Shown here in pieces: positions 1 to 7,033 of a DNA stretch of 41,029 nucleotides. This DNA is from a virus. Every line of letters starts with the position of its first letter. The first letter of the stretch is position 1. The position numbers were made by a program, and so were the translations under genes. Below the pieces are notes generated by a model. It was given only the letters and a program-made list of their open reading frames with translations, made no database searches and was not told where the DNA came from. Where the stretch lies: positions 1 to 41,029 of IMG/VR virus record IMGVR_UViG_3300045141_000064. The stretch is one strand, 5' to 3'.

Positions 1-528
1 GTGCTTGCCGTCACCGAACTTGCCGCCGATGGCAGCGAGTTCGCGCGTGACCTTCTTGTCCACGCACTTGATGTACATGCGCGTGTCGGTGACCTGACAG
101 GACATGACATCGACATCGAGGTCGAGCAGCACCGGCAGCAGAGAGGCTGCCATGTCCTCGTACTCCATGTCGGTCCTGAACTTGTCGGAGCGCACCGCGC
201 GCAGGTGACCGTCCTGTGTGCGGAACAGTTGCTTGGTGGCGTTGCGCGTGAACCATGTGTTCACGTTCTCCGCCAGCAGGAGGTGATCTTCCTCCCACAT
301 TTTGTCGTAGTACACCTTCGGGATTTTGGTCACTTCGGCCAGTTGAGCGTGGCCGATCTTGTTGATCCAGAAGGACATGTCACCGACGTGCAGCTTCGGC
401 TGCTCGCCCTTGTCGTGGCCCGCCACCATTTCGACGTTCTTGGTGTTGGCGATGAAGTCCTTCTTAGTCTCCGCGCGGCGAGCGATTTCGGCGGCGAAGT
501 CTTGGATGGAGTGGATACCCGTCTTCAT
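1..528 (-). CDS. DUF932-family phage protein, copy 1 (N-terminal part, cut by window edge)
   Basis: The reading frame starts at ATG 528 and stays open for 176 codons to base 1, so the C-terminal half lies outside the window. The start is preceded by AGGAGAACGACA, a good ribosome binding site. The product matches the complete DUF932 (phage/plasmid-like TIGR03299 type) protein at 39772-40863: shared stretches include IARRAETKKDFIANTKNVEM near residues 15-34, NKIGHAQ and YEDMAASLLPVLLDLDVDVM. DUF932 proteins are common on phages and plasmids; their biochemical role is unknown. The two copies are nearly identical at bases 1-240 but diverge over the first third of the gene, including a different loop after NVEM. 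It is transcribed divergently from the early module. Confidence 0.85.
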   Translation of the reverse strand, partial: MKTGIHSIQDFAAEIARRAETKKDFIANTKNVEMVAGHDKGEQPKLHVGDMSFWINKIGHAQLAEVTKIPKVYYDKMWEEDHLLLAENVNTWFTRNATKQLFRTQDGHLRAVRSDKFRTDMEYEDMAASLLPVLLDLDVDVMSCQVTDTRMYIKCVDKKVTRELAAIGGKFGDGKH

Positions 529-570
529 TGTCGTTCTCCTGTGGACCCGCAGGTCCGGTTTCGGCTTGGC

Positions 571-603
571 TCTGAACCGCTCCCCTCAGCCTTAGAGGCG
601 CAG
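571..603 (-). promoter_or_regulatory. Conserved leader element upstream of DUF932 copy 1
   Basis: A block roughly 45-75 bases upstream of the start codon is nearly the same as the block at 40901-40933 in front of the second DUF932 gene. On the minus strand both carry GCGCCTC, then GCTGAGGGGAGCGGT, then CAGAG. A short CTG/CAG pairing could close a G-rich loop. Conservation in a non-coding leader while the adjacent N-terminal coding region has drifted suggests a regulatory role such as an RNA structure or protein site; that role is inference. Confidence 0.45.
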
Positions 604-621
604 TCCGCCTTGCCTGACCCG

Positions 622-650
622 GCGGTAGCATGGGGCAATAATCTTTGCAA
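622..650 (-). promoter_or_regulatory. Weak candidate promoter for DUF932 copy 1
   Basis: On the minus strand TTGCAA (645-650) lies 17 bases from TACCGC (622-627), and TGC immediately precedes the latter, giving an extended -10 look. The same arrangement (TTGnnA, 17 bases, TGC-TA) is seen upstream of the HTH gene at 38168 and the winged-helix gene at 36945. The -10 hexamer alone is poor. Confidence 0.3.
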
Positions 651-679
651 GGGGCTTATTACTAAGGCGCAAAGCACAC

Positions 680-708
680 TTGCCAAGGCTATGGCGGTGT
701 GACTAAGC
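680..708 (+). promoter_or_regulatory. Candidate promoter of the early module
   Basis: TTGCCA at 680-685 is followed after 17 bases by CTAAGC at 703-708, about 33 bases before the first early gene. The -10 resembles the TTAGC-type -10 elements found before other plus-strand genes (33754, 34201, 34596, 6501). This is a pattern match only. Confidence 0.35.
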
Positions 709-740
709 TGCCCGTTCACACAGCAAAGGAGTGAACGTCA

Positions 741-1523
741 ATGAACGAACTCAAACATCCCCGCGCGCTGGCGATTGCCAAGCGCGGCGAAAGCGCCCTC
801 TGGGACATGGGCGACTATCTGATCGAGGTCGCCGGGGCCTCGCGCATGGGAAGACCGACATCCGACCGCACGAACGCGACGGTTTCAGAGGTGTCGGCTG
901 AACTGGTGGAGCAGGGTTTCGAGCAGTACAGCCTTGCCTACATGACCTCGCTTCGCAACGTCGCCAATGCCTTCCCGAAAGTCAGTCGATGCGCCGGAGT
1001 TTCGTTCTTCGCACACCGCATCGCTGGCACGCCCGAGGTTCTGCAAGCGGTGATGGCCGCTGCCAAGGCGCAGGGTCGCGCGGTGTCCGGCCCGTTCGTC
1101 AATCTGGTGATGAAGGGCATGGACGCCGACCAGCGCGTCAAGCGCAAGGGCGTGCAGATCAGGGCGGAGAAGGCAGCCGACCGCGCCGAGAAGCGCGGCG
1201 ACAAGGAGGCGGCCGAACGCAACCGCACGCGCGCCCGCAAGCTGAAGGGCGCACCCAAGCCGGACAAGTCGCGCAAGCCGGAGGCGGCGGAGGTCCCGCT
1301 GATGCTGGTCAAGTCGAAGTTCATGGCTGACAGCGCCACAGCCAAGACGTGGGTCAAGCGGATGGACCGCGACATCAGCCCGCACATCGACGAACTGACC
1401 AAGGCGTTCGTGGTCGGCAGCGTCGAGGAACTGCTGGAAATTGCCGAACTGTACCGGAAGCTGGCGGCGAAGCTCAACCGCAACCAGACCGAAAAGCGTG
1501 CTCACCTGCACGCCGTAGCTTGA
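741..1523 (+). CDS. Early protein of unknown function, basic and helix-rich (260 aa)
   Basis: This is the first gene of the rightward early module. ATG 741 is preceded by AAGGAG, seven bases upstream of the start region. I do not assign a family. The first 120 residues contain an LWDMGDYLIEVAG segment and a YMTSLRNVANAFPK segment, the kind of helical pattern found in ParB-like or replication-associated DNA-binding proteins, but no motif is decisive. Residues about 125-185 are strongly basic and probably a coiled coil (repeated AEKAADRAEKRGDKEAAER type sequence), followed by a compact helical C-terminus. First position in an early operon and high positive charge suggest DNA binding; this is inference. 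Confidence 0.8.
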   Translation: MNELKHPRALAIAKRGESALWDMGDYLIEVAGASRMGRPTSDRTNATVSEVSAELVEQGFEQYSLAYMTSLRNVANAFPKVSRCAGVSFFAHRIAGTPEVLQAVMAAAKAQGRAVSGPFVNLVMKGMDADQRVKRKGVQIRAEKAADRAEKRGDKEAAERNRTRARKLKGAPKPDKSRKPEAAEVPLMLVKSKFMADSATAKTWVKRMDRDISPHIDELTKAFVVGSVEELLEIAELYRKLAAKLNRNQTEKRAHLHAVA

Positions 1524-1544
1524 GCGCCACAGGAGGGATTTCAG

Positions 1545-2039
1545 ATGCCAAATTTAAGAGACAAGGTCATCGAGGCGATCTTCGATGCCTTGCCATCCGA
1601 CAGCTACGAAGGCATTGCCGAAGATGTTGGCGACAAGCTGAACCTGCGGATTACCAGCGGCGACATCAGCAATGCCCTCACCCACCTGCGGCGCAATTCA
1701 GCCGAGTACGGTTGGACCGTCCCGCATGTGAAGCGGGGTACGCCGCACCGTGTTGACAGGCCGGGGCGGTTCTTTGCCGTGCTTGTTGACCGCGACGGCC
1801 ACTACGAACTCGACGCCAACCCGGACAGCGCCGCGCACATGCAGCGTGGCGCATTGGCGACGGCGCAGCACGCCGCCACCATGCTGACGAACGAGACTGC
1901 GGCGCTCCGCATCGCCGCCACCAATACGCGCTCAGTCAATGCACGGGCGCGTATCAATGACCTTGCCGACGACTTCTCCTATGTCGCGCGCAAGGCAATC
2001 GCTGTCGCCCGTGACCTGCGGGACGACAGGGCAGCGTGA
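1545..2039 (+). CDS. Hypothetical early protein, possible winged-helix N-terminus (164 aa)
   Basis: ATG 1545 follows a strong ribosome binding site (AGGAGGG) and lies 21 bases after the previous stop, so the two are co-transcribed. The first 60 residues (IAEDVGDKLNL, GDISNALTHLRRN, GWTVPHVKRG) read like a small helix-turn-helix or winged-helix fold in which a recognition helix precedes a beta wing. The C-terminal half is alanine-rich and helical (residues 95-164). A DNA-binding or regulatory role is plausible but not shown. An intrinsic terminator follows immediately at 2058-2095, making this the last gene of its unit. Confidence 0.75.
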   Translation: MPNLRDKVIEAIFDALPSDSYEGIAEDVGDKLNLRITSGDISNALTHLRRNSAEYGWTVPHVKRGTPHRVDRPGRFFAVLVDRDGHYELDANPDSAAHMQRGALATAQHAATMLTNETAALRIAATNTRSVNARARINDLADDFSYVARKAIAVARDLRDDRAA

Positions 2040-2057
2040 CCTGAAACCACTGTCCAC

Positions 2058-2095
2058 AGGGGCTGCCTTCACCGGCAGCCCCTGCTTGCTTTTTT
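2058..2095 (+). terminator. Intrinsic terminator after the first two early genes
   Basis: A perfect 10-bp stem (AGGGGCTGCC / GGCAGCCCCT) with a 6-base loop is followed by a T-rich run ending in TTTTTT at 2090-2095. It lies directly after the stop at 2039 and before the next unit. Confidence 0.85.
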
Positions 2096-2139
2096 CGCCT
2101 GCGGCATATAACATTCAGCCATCAAAACGAGGGCTGAAC

Positions 2140-2367
2140 ATGACCACAAAACTAGAACTGAAGGACATCCCCGGTATGCCGGGGCTGGTCGCCTACCAGA
2201 TCACCGCACCAACGGCCGACGAAGTTCAGGTCGCCATTACCCGCATCATGAACCGCATCAGCCGCGTCGGCGGTGTGGCCGAGTTCCGCAACCCATACCG
2301 TGTCGGGGCCGAGTGGCTGGCGCGCGGTTACGTCAAGGAGAACGTCAGTGAAAAAACCGAAGGCTAA
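2140..2367 (+). CDS. Small protein of unknown function (75 aa)
   Basis: The likely start is ATG 2140, preceded by GAGGG at the expected distance; the open frame extends further upstream but that would run through the terminator. The product is mostly a single alpha/beta module (TADEVQVAITRIMNRISRVG, then AEFRNPYRVGAEWLARGYV). It is the first gene after a terminator, and its 3' end overlaps the GTG start of the ERF gene, so the two are translationally coupled. A TATAAC hexamer at 2107-2112 could be a -10 for this unit, without a convincing -35. No family recognised. Confidence 0.7.
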   Translation: MTTKLELKDIPGMPGLVAYQITAPTADEVQVAITRIMNRISRVGGVAEFRNPYRVGAEWLARGYVKENVSEKTEG

Positions 2368-3157
2368 GATGCCGCGCGGTCAGGGCACCAAGCTGCCCAT
2401 GCCCGCCGCACCACCACGTCCGCCGATGACGGACGCACAGGCCTTCCTCGCCATGATCGACCGGGCCGCGCGCGACCCGCACGTTGACATCGGCAAGATG
2501 CGCGAACTGCTGGCGATGCGGAACGACGAGCAACAGCGCATTGCCAAGCAAGCCTTCAGCGCCGCGATGGTCGAGTGTCAGGACGGCATGCGGCCGATCA
2601 AGAAGAACATGCAAGCCGACCGCTTCCGCTACGCCAGCCTCGAAGCCCTCGACGATGCCCTGCGCGGCATCTACTCGAAGGCAGGCTTTGCGCTGTCGTA
2701 CAACTCCGCACCCATCGAGGGCAGCCTGAACCGACTGCTGATCAGTTGCACGGTGATGCACCGGGGCGGCCACGAGCAAGTGTACAGCGTGCCGATCACG
2801 GTCAGCACCAAGGGGCCGAAGGGCAGCGAGGTGATGACGCAGACGCAAGGCGAGGGCGCGGCTGTCTCGTTCGGCCGCCGCTACCTGCTGCTGATGATCT
2901 TCAACATCATCACGTCGGAGAGTGATGCGGCGATCACCATGAACGGCGGACCTATCAGCGACGAGCAACTGTGGGAGTTGGGTGAACTGATCAAGGCGAC
3001 CAAGACCGACGTGGCCGCCTTCTGCGGCTACATGCAGGTCGATGCGCTGGTGAACCTGCCGGTGTCAAAGTTCGCGGACGCCAAGGCAGCACTCGAAGCG
3101 AAAGAGAAGAAGCAACGACAACAGCAACAGGCAAGCGAAGGGAACCCCGCACAATGA
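2348..3157 (+). CDS. ERF-family single-strand DNA annealing protein
   Basis: ERF-superfamily recombinases (P22 Erf type) bind single-stranded DNA and anneal complementary strands, usually with a partner 5'-3' exonuclease. Diagnostic features are the central block with FRYASLEALDDALRGIYSKA (about residues 95-115), VMHRGGHEQVYSVPI, and the terminal GEGAAVSFGRRYLL signature (about 178-192). The preferred start is GTG 2348, preceded by AAGGAG with good spacing; ATG 2369 is an alternative. The tail is lysine- and glutamine-rich and disordered. It overlaps the next gene, a YqaJ exonuclease, by four bases (ATGA), the usual annealase-exonuclease pairing. Confidence 0.9.
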   Translation: MKKPKAKMPRGQGTKLPMPAAPPRPPMTDAQAFLAMIDRAARDPHVDIGKMRELLAMRNDEQQRIAKQAFSAAMVECQDGMRPIKKNMQADRFRYASLEALDDALRGIYSKAGFALSYNSAPIEGSLNRLLISCTVMHRGGHEQVYSVPITVSTKGPKGSEVMTQTQGEGAAVSFGRRYLLLMIFNIITSESDAAITMNGGPISDEQLWELGELIKATKTDVAAFCGYMQVDALVNLPVSKFADAKAALEAKEKKQRQQQQASEGNPAQ

Positions 3158-3825
3158 ACACGCTAGACGAGGCCAGATGGCTGGCAGACGCTGAGGCGCA
3201 ACCGATACTACAGGGCAGCCCCGAGTGGTTCGCCATGCGGCTTGGCAAGGTGACGGCGTCCCGCATCGCTGACGTGATGGCAAAGCCGCGCGTCCCCGGT
3301 GCAGGCATGCGCGTCAACTACATGTGGCAACTGGCGTGCGAGCGCATGACCGGGCAGCCGATGAAAACCTACCAGAGCAAGACGATGCTCGAAGCGCACG
3401 AGTGGGAACCGATTGCGCGCGCGGCCTACGCCTTTAAGTCCGACAACCACGTGTCGCAGGTGGCGTTCGTAGATCACAATGACATCCCGAACTGCGGCTG
3501 CTCGCCGGACGGGCTGATCGGTGACGAGGGCGACGGGCTGGTCGAAATTAAGTGCCCCGAACTCACGGCGCACATGGACACGCTGCTGCGCGAGGTCATC
3601 CCCAGCGAGTACGTCAAGCAGATGCAGTTCCAGATGGCTTGCTGCGAGCGGCTGTGGTGCGACTACGTCAGCTTCAACGCCGACCTGCCGGAGAACATGC
3701 GGGTGGCGATCATCCGCCTCCCGCGCGACGTGAACATGATCAGCGAAATGGAGGCGGAGGTCAGGAAGTTTCAGGCTGAACTGGCGGAGAAGGTGGGGCT
3801 GCTGCGCGAGAAGTTTCCGACATGA
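3154..3825 (+). CDS. YqaJ-type (lambda exonuclease family) recombination nuclease
   Basis: The protein should resect double-stranded DNA 5' to 3' to give 3' tails for the ERF protein encoded just upstream. The PD-(D/E)XK catalytic core is visible: D119 in CSPDGLIG, then E131 and K133 in LVEIKCPE, with an earlier glutamate in the EWEPIAR helix near residue 85. The N-terminal QGSPEWFAMRLGKVTASRI segment (about 20-38) is a hallmark of YqaJ nucleases. At 223 residues it is of normal length. ATGA overlaps on both sides place it in a tightly coupled operon. Together with ERF it would support recombination-dependent replication or end repair, and exchange between repeated genes such as the DUF932 copies. 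Confidence 0.92.
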   Translation: MNTLDEARWLADAEAQPILQGSPEWFAMRLGKVTASRIADVMAKPRVPGAGMRVNYMWQLACERMTGQPMKTYQSKTMLEAHEWEPIARAAYAFKSDNHVSQVAFVDHNDIPNCGCSPDGLIGDEGDGLVEIKCPELTAHMDTLLREVIPSEYVKQMQFQMACCERLWCDYVSFNADLPENMRVAIIRLPRDVNMISEMEAEVRKFQAELAEKVGLLREKFPT

Positions 3826-4193
3826 GGGACCTCCGCCTTCTCAACGCCAACCGCATCGACACCAGCGGCATCGAGCACTTCGGTCGCTGGTCCGGTGACG
3901 AGACATGCGGTGCGTTCGTTATTTCATCCCCGACCGATGGGCAGCCGCTGCGCGTGATTGCCTCGTCCGGTCTGGGGTGGGACCACGTATCGGTCAGCCG
4001 CACCAACCGCTGTCCGAACTGGCCGGAAATGGAGTTCGTGAAGCACCGCTTCTTCGAGGACGGCGAAACGGCGATGCAGTTGCATGTGCCAATGGCGGAG
4101 CATGTCAACAACCACCCGTACTGCCTTCACCTGTGGCGGCCACAGAACGCGGTAATTCCCCGGCCTCCGGCCATGCTGGTGGGTGTGAAATGA
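3822..4193 (+). CDS. DUF7694-like phage protein (123 aa)
   Basis: The WDHVSVSRTNRCPNWPEMEF segment (about residues 51-70) and the NNHPYCLHLWRPQ segment near the C-terminus match a small protein family common in alphaproteobacterial phages (DUF7694). The function of the family is unknown. The gene starts at an ATGA overlap with the exonuclease stop and ends at another ATGA overlap with the next gene. Conserved Cys, His and Trp residues suggest a compact domain that might bind a metal or nucleic acid, but nothing more can be said from sequence. Confidence 0.75.
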   Translation: MRDLRLLNANRIDTSGIEHFGRWSGDETCGAFVISSPTDGQPLRVIASSGLGWDHVSVSRTNRCPNWPEMEFVKHRFFEDGETAMQLHVPMAEHVNNHPYCLHLWRPQNAVIPRPPAMLVGVK

Positions 4194-4372
4194 GCCGCAA
4201 AGAAACGTATCTGGGTGATGGGCTGTACGCCTCGTTCGACGGCTGGCAGATCATCCTGCGCGCGCCCCGCCGGGGCGGCGACCACACCGTCGCGCTTGAG
4301 CCAGAGGTCTATGAAAACCTGACCAAGTACGCCGCGCACCTGAAGGCCAACATGGGCAGCGCCGATGAATGA
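4190..4372 (+). CDS. Small conserved phage protein, unknown function (60 aa)
   Basis: The start at ATG 4190 overlaps the preceding stop (ATGA); a longer frame exists upstream but lies inside the DUF7694 gene. The sequence opens with YLGDGLYASFDGWQIILRAP and contains HTVALEPEVYENL, a pattern I associate with widespread small phage proteins of unknown role. It probably folds as a small beta sheet plus one helix. It overlaps the following gene by eight bases. Confidence 0.7.
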   Translation: MSRKETYLGDGLYASFDGWQIILRAPRRGGDHTVALEPEVYENLTKYAAHLKANMGSADE

Positions 4373-4523
4373 CGAAAAACTAAAGGCCGAGAACGAGCGG
4401 ATGCGGGCGGCGCTGAAGCGATGTAGCGAGTTGTTCAGCGAAATTCGAGGCGATTGGACCGACCCGCGCCAACAATGCCGCGAAGGCTGGCGCGTGATCG
4501 ACGAGGCACTTGGCGATGAATAA
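4365..4523 (+). CDS. Very small coiled-coil protein (52 aa)
   Basis: Starting at ATG 4365 and ending with TAA at 4521-4523, this frame overlaps the genes on either side by eight bases each, as is typical for this operon. The first 30 residues (NDEKLKAENERMRAALKR) are a short heptad-like helix, followed by a Trp-containing C-terminal segment. No family is assigned. The gene is supported by its tight placement and by the absence of any other gene filling 4373-4515. Confidence 0.6.
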   Translation: MNDEKLKAENERMRAALKRCSELFSEIRGDWTDPRQQCREGWRVIDEALGDE

Positions 4524-4959
4524 CAAAGGCCTGTTCACGGTGTCACCGGATGGCTTTGTGCCGCGCGACGAGCGCGCGCGGCACATGCACAGCATCCTGC
4601 TGAAGCGCAACGACGGCAAGCCGGTGTTCTTCACGGTTCGCACCGCTAGGAACCCGGAGTTCTCCGCGATGGCGCACGTGGTCTTTTCGCTGCTGGCGGA
4701 CGGGCTTGGCGTGCCGATGGACGCGATCAAGTCGTACCTGAAGGAGCAGACGGGCAGGTTCGATCTGGTGAAGATGCCGGACGGCAGCGTCACCAAGCTG
4801 CGCCACTCGATTGCCTTCAGCGCGATGGGCGAAGAAGACTTCCGCGCCTTCTGGACCGACGCCCTGCCGGTGATTTACGAGAAGCTGCTAGGCGGCGTAC
4901 CGTCGGAGACATATCAGCAGATCGTGGACGTGTTGACCGGGAAACGTAAGGACTACTGA
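4516..4959 (+). CDS. DUF1367-like phage protein (147 aa)
   Basis: ATG 4516 is chosen over an in-frame TTG at 4510. The product shows the pattern of DUF1367: RNPEFSAMAHVVFSLLADGL near residues 39-58, a GRFDLVKMPDGSV segment, then LRHSIAFSAMGEEDFRAFW. DUF1367 proteins occur in early regions of many temperate phages, often beside recombination and HNH or NinG-like genes; the molecular role is unknown. The neighbours here (ERF, YqaJ, HNH) fit that context. Confidence 0.75.
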   Translation: MNNKGLFTVSPDGFVPRDERARHMHSILLKRNDGKPVFFTVRTARNPEFSAMAHVVFSLLADGLGVPMDAIKSYLKEQTGRFDLVKMPDGSVTKLRHSIAFSAMGEEDFRAFWTDALPVIYEKLLGGVPSETYQQIVDVLTGKRKDY

Positions 4960-4960
4960 C

Positions 4961-5134
4961 ATGACCGACATCGAGAGTGCGCGCCGCGCGCTGCAAAGCA
5001 TCCTGAACCTACCGAACGTCAGCAAGGACGTGAGGTACTACGCGACCGTGGCGATCAGCCACCTGCCGCTATCGAAGGAAGACAATGAGAGCCGAGTTCA
5101 GCAAGGTGACAAAGCGCGCGATCCACGCCCGTAG
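4961..5134 (+). CDS. Small hypothetical protein (57 aa)
   Basis: ATG 4961 follows the previous stop by one base, and TAG is at 5132-5134, so the last 50 bases overlap the HNH gene in another frame. The first 40 residues form two short helices (ESARRALQSILNL and KDVRYYATVAISHL). The GAAGGAAG that precedes the HNH start lies inside this gene, suggesting coupled translation. No family recognised; the C-terminal tail translated from the overlap may have no function of its own. Confidence 0.5.
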   Translation: MTDIESARRALQSILNLPNVSKDVRYYATVAISHLPLSKEDNESRVQQGDKARDPRP

Positions 5135-5417
5135 CGAAGGCCGCTGCGAGTGCTGGCGCTGCCCCGGCCTTGCGCCGTGCGGGCAGCCGCTGTCGTTCCC
5201 GATGTTCTACGAACACATCATCCAGTGCGAGGTCGGCGGTGACAATTCGGTCGAGAACGGGGCCGTGCTAAACAAGACCTGCTGGAAGGCCAAGACCGCA
5301 ACGCAGGACCTTCCCGTGATCGCGAAGTGCAAACGTGTCAGCGACCGTCATCACGGCATTACTGCACGCCCTCATCGCCGTTTGGGCGGGCGCAAGCACA
5401 ACATACGGGGGATGTAG
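5085..5417 (+). CDS. HNH-type endonuclease-like protein
   Basis: The gene begins at ATG 5085 after GAAGGAAG. The protein has the layout of small phage HNH proteins: an N-terminal RAIHARSEGRCECWRCPG (first zinc-ligand region), a central FYEHIIQCEVGGDNSVENGAVL (His of the HNH core at EHII, then the Asn-containing helix turn), and KTCWKAKTATQDLPVIAKCKR. The usual DH dyad is replaced by EH, and the second C-x-x-C pair is incomplete, so catalytic competence is uncertain. In related early operons such proteins assist recombination or packaging; a free-standing homing nuclease is also possible. Confidence 0.75.
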   Translation: MRAEFSKVTKRAIHARSEGRCECWRCPGLAPCGQPLSFPMFYEHIIQCEVGGDNSVENGAVLNKTCWKAKTATQDLPVIAKCKRVSDRHHGITARPHRRLGGRKHNIRGM

Positions 5418-5418
5418 G

Positions 5419-5745
5419 ATGCCGGACACCGAGAAGATTGAACCAGCCGCCCCACTTGAACCAGCCACGACGCCGCAGCCGACCACACAGACCGGGCCGC
5501 GATCAGTGCAGCCGATGAAGGAAGGCCGCGCCCGCGCCGCCGGGGACATCCCCGATTGGCTTGCACCCTACGCGCCGCAGCACGACGCCGTGCGCGCCAT
5601 CCTGACCACGCCAGAGGTCCCGCTGTTCGACAGCTTGTGGGACCGGGCCTGTGGCCTCGCGGAGCCGGGACTGTCCGGCCGCGAGCAGGACCACCTGATC
5701 GCCTTTCTCAACACGCCGATACCAACACAAGGGGGAACAGAATGA
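5419..5745 (+). CDS. Hypothetical proline-rich protein (108 aa)
   Basis: ATG 5419 is preceded by GGGGGATGTAGG and lies one base after the HNH stop; an earlier in-frame GTG exists within the HNH gene and is less likely. Residues 1-45 are low-complexity and rich in Pro, Thr and Ala, hence probably disordered. Residues 50-108 (DIPDWLAPYAPQHDAVRAIL, LWDRACGLAEPGL) form a helical domain. No family recognised. The 3' end overlaps the next gene through ATGA. Confidence 0.65.
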   Translation: MPDTEKIEPAAPLEPATTPQPTTQTGPRSVQPMKEGRARAAGDIPDWLAPYAPQHDAVRAILTTPEVPLFDSLWDRACGLAEPGLSGREQDHLIAFLNTPIPTQGGTE

Positions 5746-6137
5746 AGGGCACCAGCGAAAGCCTGCACGAGACAGCAGCGCGCGGGGTCGAGGCGATCCA
5801 CGCCATCGTCACCGAACGCGATGACCTGCGCGTCAACAACGACAGGATGATCACCGACATTTCGCTGATGCGCGAGAAGATCGAGCAGTTGACCAGCCGC
5901 CTGTCCACGGCAACGCTGGAACGCGACCACTACATGCGCCACACCGTCGAACTGGTGGCGCGGCTCAACAACATCCAGACGCTGATCGTGTCGTGCATCG
6001 AGGAAGCGGGGCATGCGGCCTACAAGCCCTCGCTGGCCCCGCCGCCGCCGACACAGGCCGACATCCCGGCAGAGGACCTTGCTCAACTCGAACACTTGAT
6101 CAGCAAGCTGCCGCAGAATGGCGGCGCAACGAACTAG
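5742..6137 (+). CDS. Coiled-coil protein of unknown function (131 aa)
   Basis: The start is ATG 5742, preceded by GGGGGAACAG, in an ATGA overlap with the previous gene. Residues about 20-80 form a long amphipathic helix (VTERDDLRVNNDRMITDIS, REKIEQLTSRLSTATLERDH), very likely a coiled coil. The C-terminus is proline-rich, then one more helix. It is the last gene before a 467-bp gene-free stretch with origin-like features. A role in replication complexes would fit the location but has no direct support. Confidence 0.7.
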   Translation: MKGTSESLHETAARGVEAIHAIVTERDDLRVNNDRMITDISLMREKIEQLTSRLSTATLERDHYMRHTVELVARLNNIQTLIVSCIEEAGHAAYKPSLAPPPPTQADIPAEDLAQLEHLISKLPQNGGATN

Positions 6138-6251
6138 GGTCTGCGCGTTCTGCATTTCGCGCAGGTCGGACCAGCGGGCGGTGTCCGGCGGTAGGCAACA
6201 ACACCCGCAGCGTACAGGTGCCTTATCCTTTCGGCATCAGACGGCGCACCA

Positions 6252-6281
6252 CCGCCCCCCGGTTTGCATGCCGGGGGGCGG
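6252..6281. repeat. Strong GC-rich inverted repeat
   Basis: An 11-bp perfect stem (CCGCCCCCCGG / CCGGGGGGCGG) encloses the 8-base loop TTTGCATG. No T-run follows on either strand, so it is not a standard intrinsic terminator. It lies 30 bases before the DnaA box and could be part of an origin or an mRNA 3' end. Confidence 0.7.
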
Positions 6282-6311
6282 CCCAATTACAACCGTTCCC
6301 GAAAAAAATAC

Positions 6312-6320
6312 TTATCCACA
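6312..6320 (+). other. Perfect DnaA box
   Basis: TTATCCACA matches the consensus DnaA-binding nonamer exactly and follows an AAAAAAATAC tract. A second perfect copy exists at 40987-40995. Confidence 0.55.
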
Positions 6321-6477
6321 GGCGACTGTTGGGGTTGGCGCTGCCCGACCTGCCAGAAGTCCAGACAAGTTGGCCGGGTTGCATTTTCGAAAAGCATTGG
6401 CACACCGAAATTCCAAACATTTTTTCTGCGGCAAGAACCGCTGCGGCACAGGCACAAGTAGGCCTACTGTAACACCA

Positions 6478-6506
6478 TTACAGCACACAACCAGCACGAG
6501 TGTTAG
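6478..6506 (+). promoter_or_regulatory. Candidate promoter upstream of 6605 gene
   Basis: TTACAG (6478-6483), 17 bases, then TGTTAG (6501-6506), continuing as GTTAGC like other plus-strand promoters in this window. It would give a leader of about 95 bases. Weak individually. Confidence 0.3.
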
Positions 6507-6604
6507 CAAGTGGGGTAGGATGTTTGCGTCGGTCTGGAATGATCCCGGTCGATGGGGGCGGTGCCCCGGTTCTTTGACAATCAAATCTGAAAGGAAGGTG
6601 CGTC

Positions 6605-7033
6605 ATGCAATCAGACGCACAGCGACTAGAGGCCGTCGAAGTGGCCTTACGAAGATGGCACTCTCGCCTGACCCGCGCGACCAACGCGATCAGGAAGCTG
6701 GAAGCGAAGCGGCGAAGGCTGAGTGGACCGACGAGGCCCAAGACCTTGGCCGACAGGTCACCGCGCAACGACAAGGGCATCAGCGGCACGATCAGCAAGA
6801 CGCCGCCGACGCCCGATGTCATCCCGCTGCCGGAACTGGATGCCTTCTTCCAGAAGGGGCGAGCGGCCCAAGCGGCGGTCGATGAACTGACTGTCCCCGC
6901 CTTCCTCGACCGGCGTGACCCGCTGATCGCGGAGCAGATGACCAAGGCCCGCAAGGCCAAGGAAGCCGACGCCCGCAAGGCCATGCCGCTGACCGGCAAG
7001 GCCGCGCTGGCGAAGATCAGATCGAAGAAGTAG
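6605..7033 (+). CDS. Basic hypothetical protein (142 aa)
   Basis: ATG 6605 follows CTGAAAGGAAGG, a ribosome binding site form shared with genes at 34246 and 34650. The protein is rich in Lys, Arg and Ala: an N-terminal helix (residues 5-40, LRRWHSRLTRATNAIRKLE), a disordered middle, a hydrophobic helix containing PELDAFFQKGRAAQAAVDEL, and a basic C-terminal tail. The composition suggests nucleic-acid binding, but no family is recognised. It is the last plus-strand gene before the convergent late region, with hairpins between the two stops. Confidence 0.7.
   Translation: MQSDAQRLEAVEVALRRWHSRLTRATNAIRKLEAKRRRLSGPTRPKTLADRSPRNDKGISGTISKTPPTPDVIPLPELDAFFQKGRAAQAAVDELTVPAFLDRRDPLIAEQMTKARKAKEADARKAMPLTGKAALAKIRSKK

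Larger units (their letters stand above)
6138..6604. other. Gene-free region with origin-like features
   Basis: No coding frame here has a credible start and composition. From left to right the region holds a GC-rich 11-bp inverted repeat (6252-6281), an A-run leading into a perfect DnaA box TTATCCACA (6312-6320), a palindromic TTTTCGAAAA in an AT-richer stretch (about 6380-6430), and a candidate promoter (6478-6506) for the following gene. A host-DnaA-dependent origin is a reasonable inference because no phage replication initiator or polymerase is visible, but only one perfect box is present. Confidence 0.45.

Noticed and set aside
741-1523. ParB-like protein
   Set aside because: Helical pattern is suggestive but none of the ParB box motifs is recognisable.
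6574-6579. Perfect TTGACA just before the 6605 gene
   Set aside because: Only 25 bases from the start codon; the -10 position would fall on the ribosome binding site and shows no match.
5993-6885. Long frames running through the 6138-6604 intergenic region
   Set aside because: They cross the DnaA box, hairpin and promoter candidate, start inside another gene and lack start signals.
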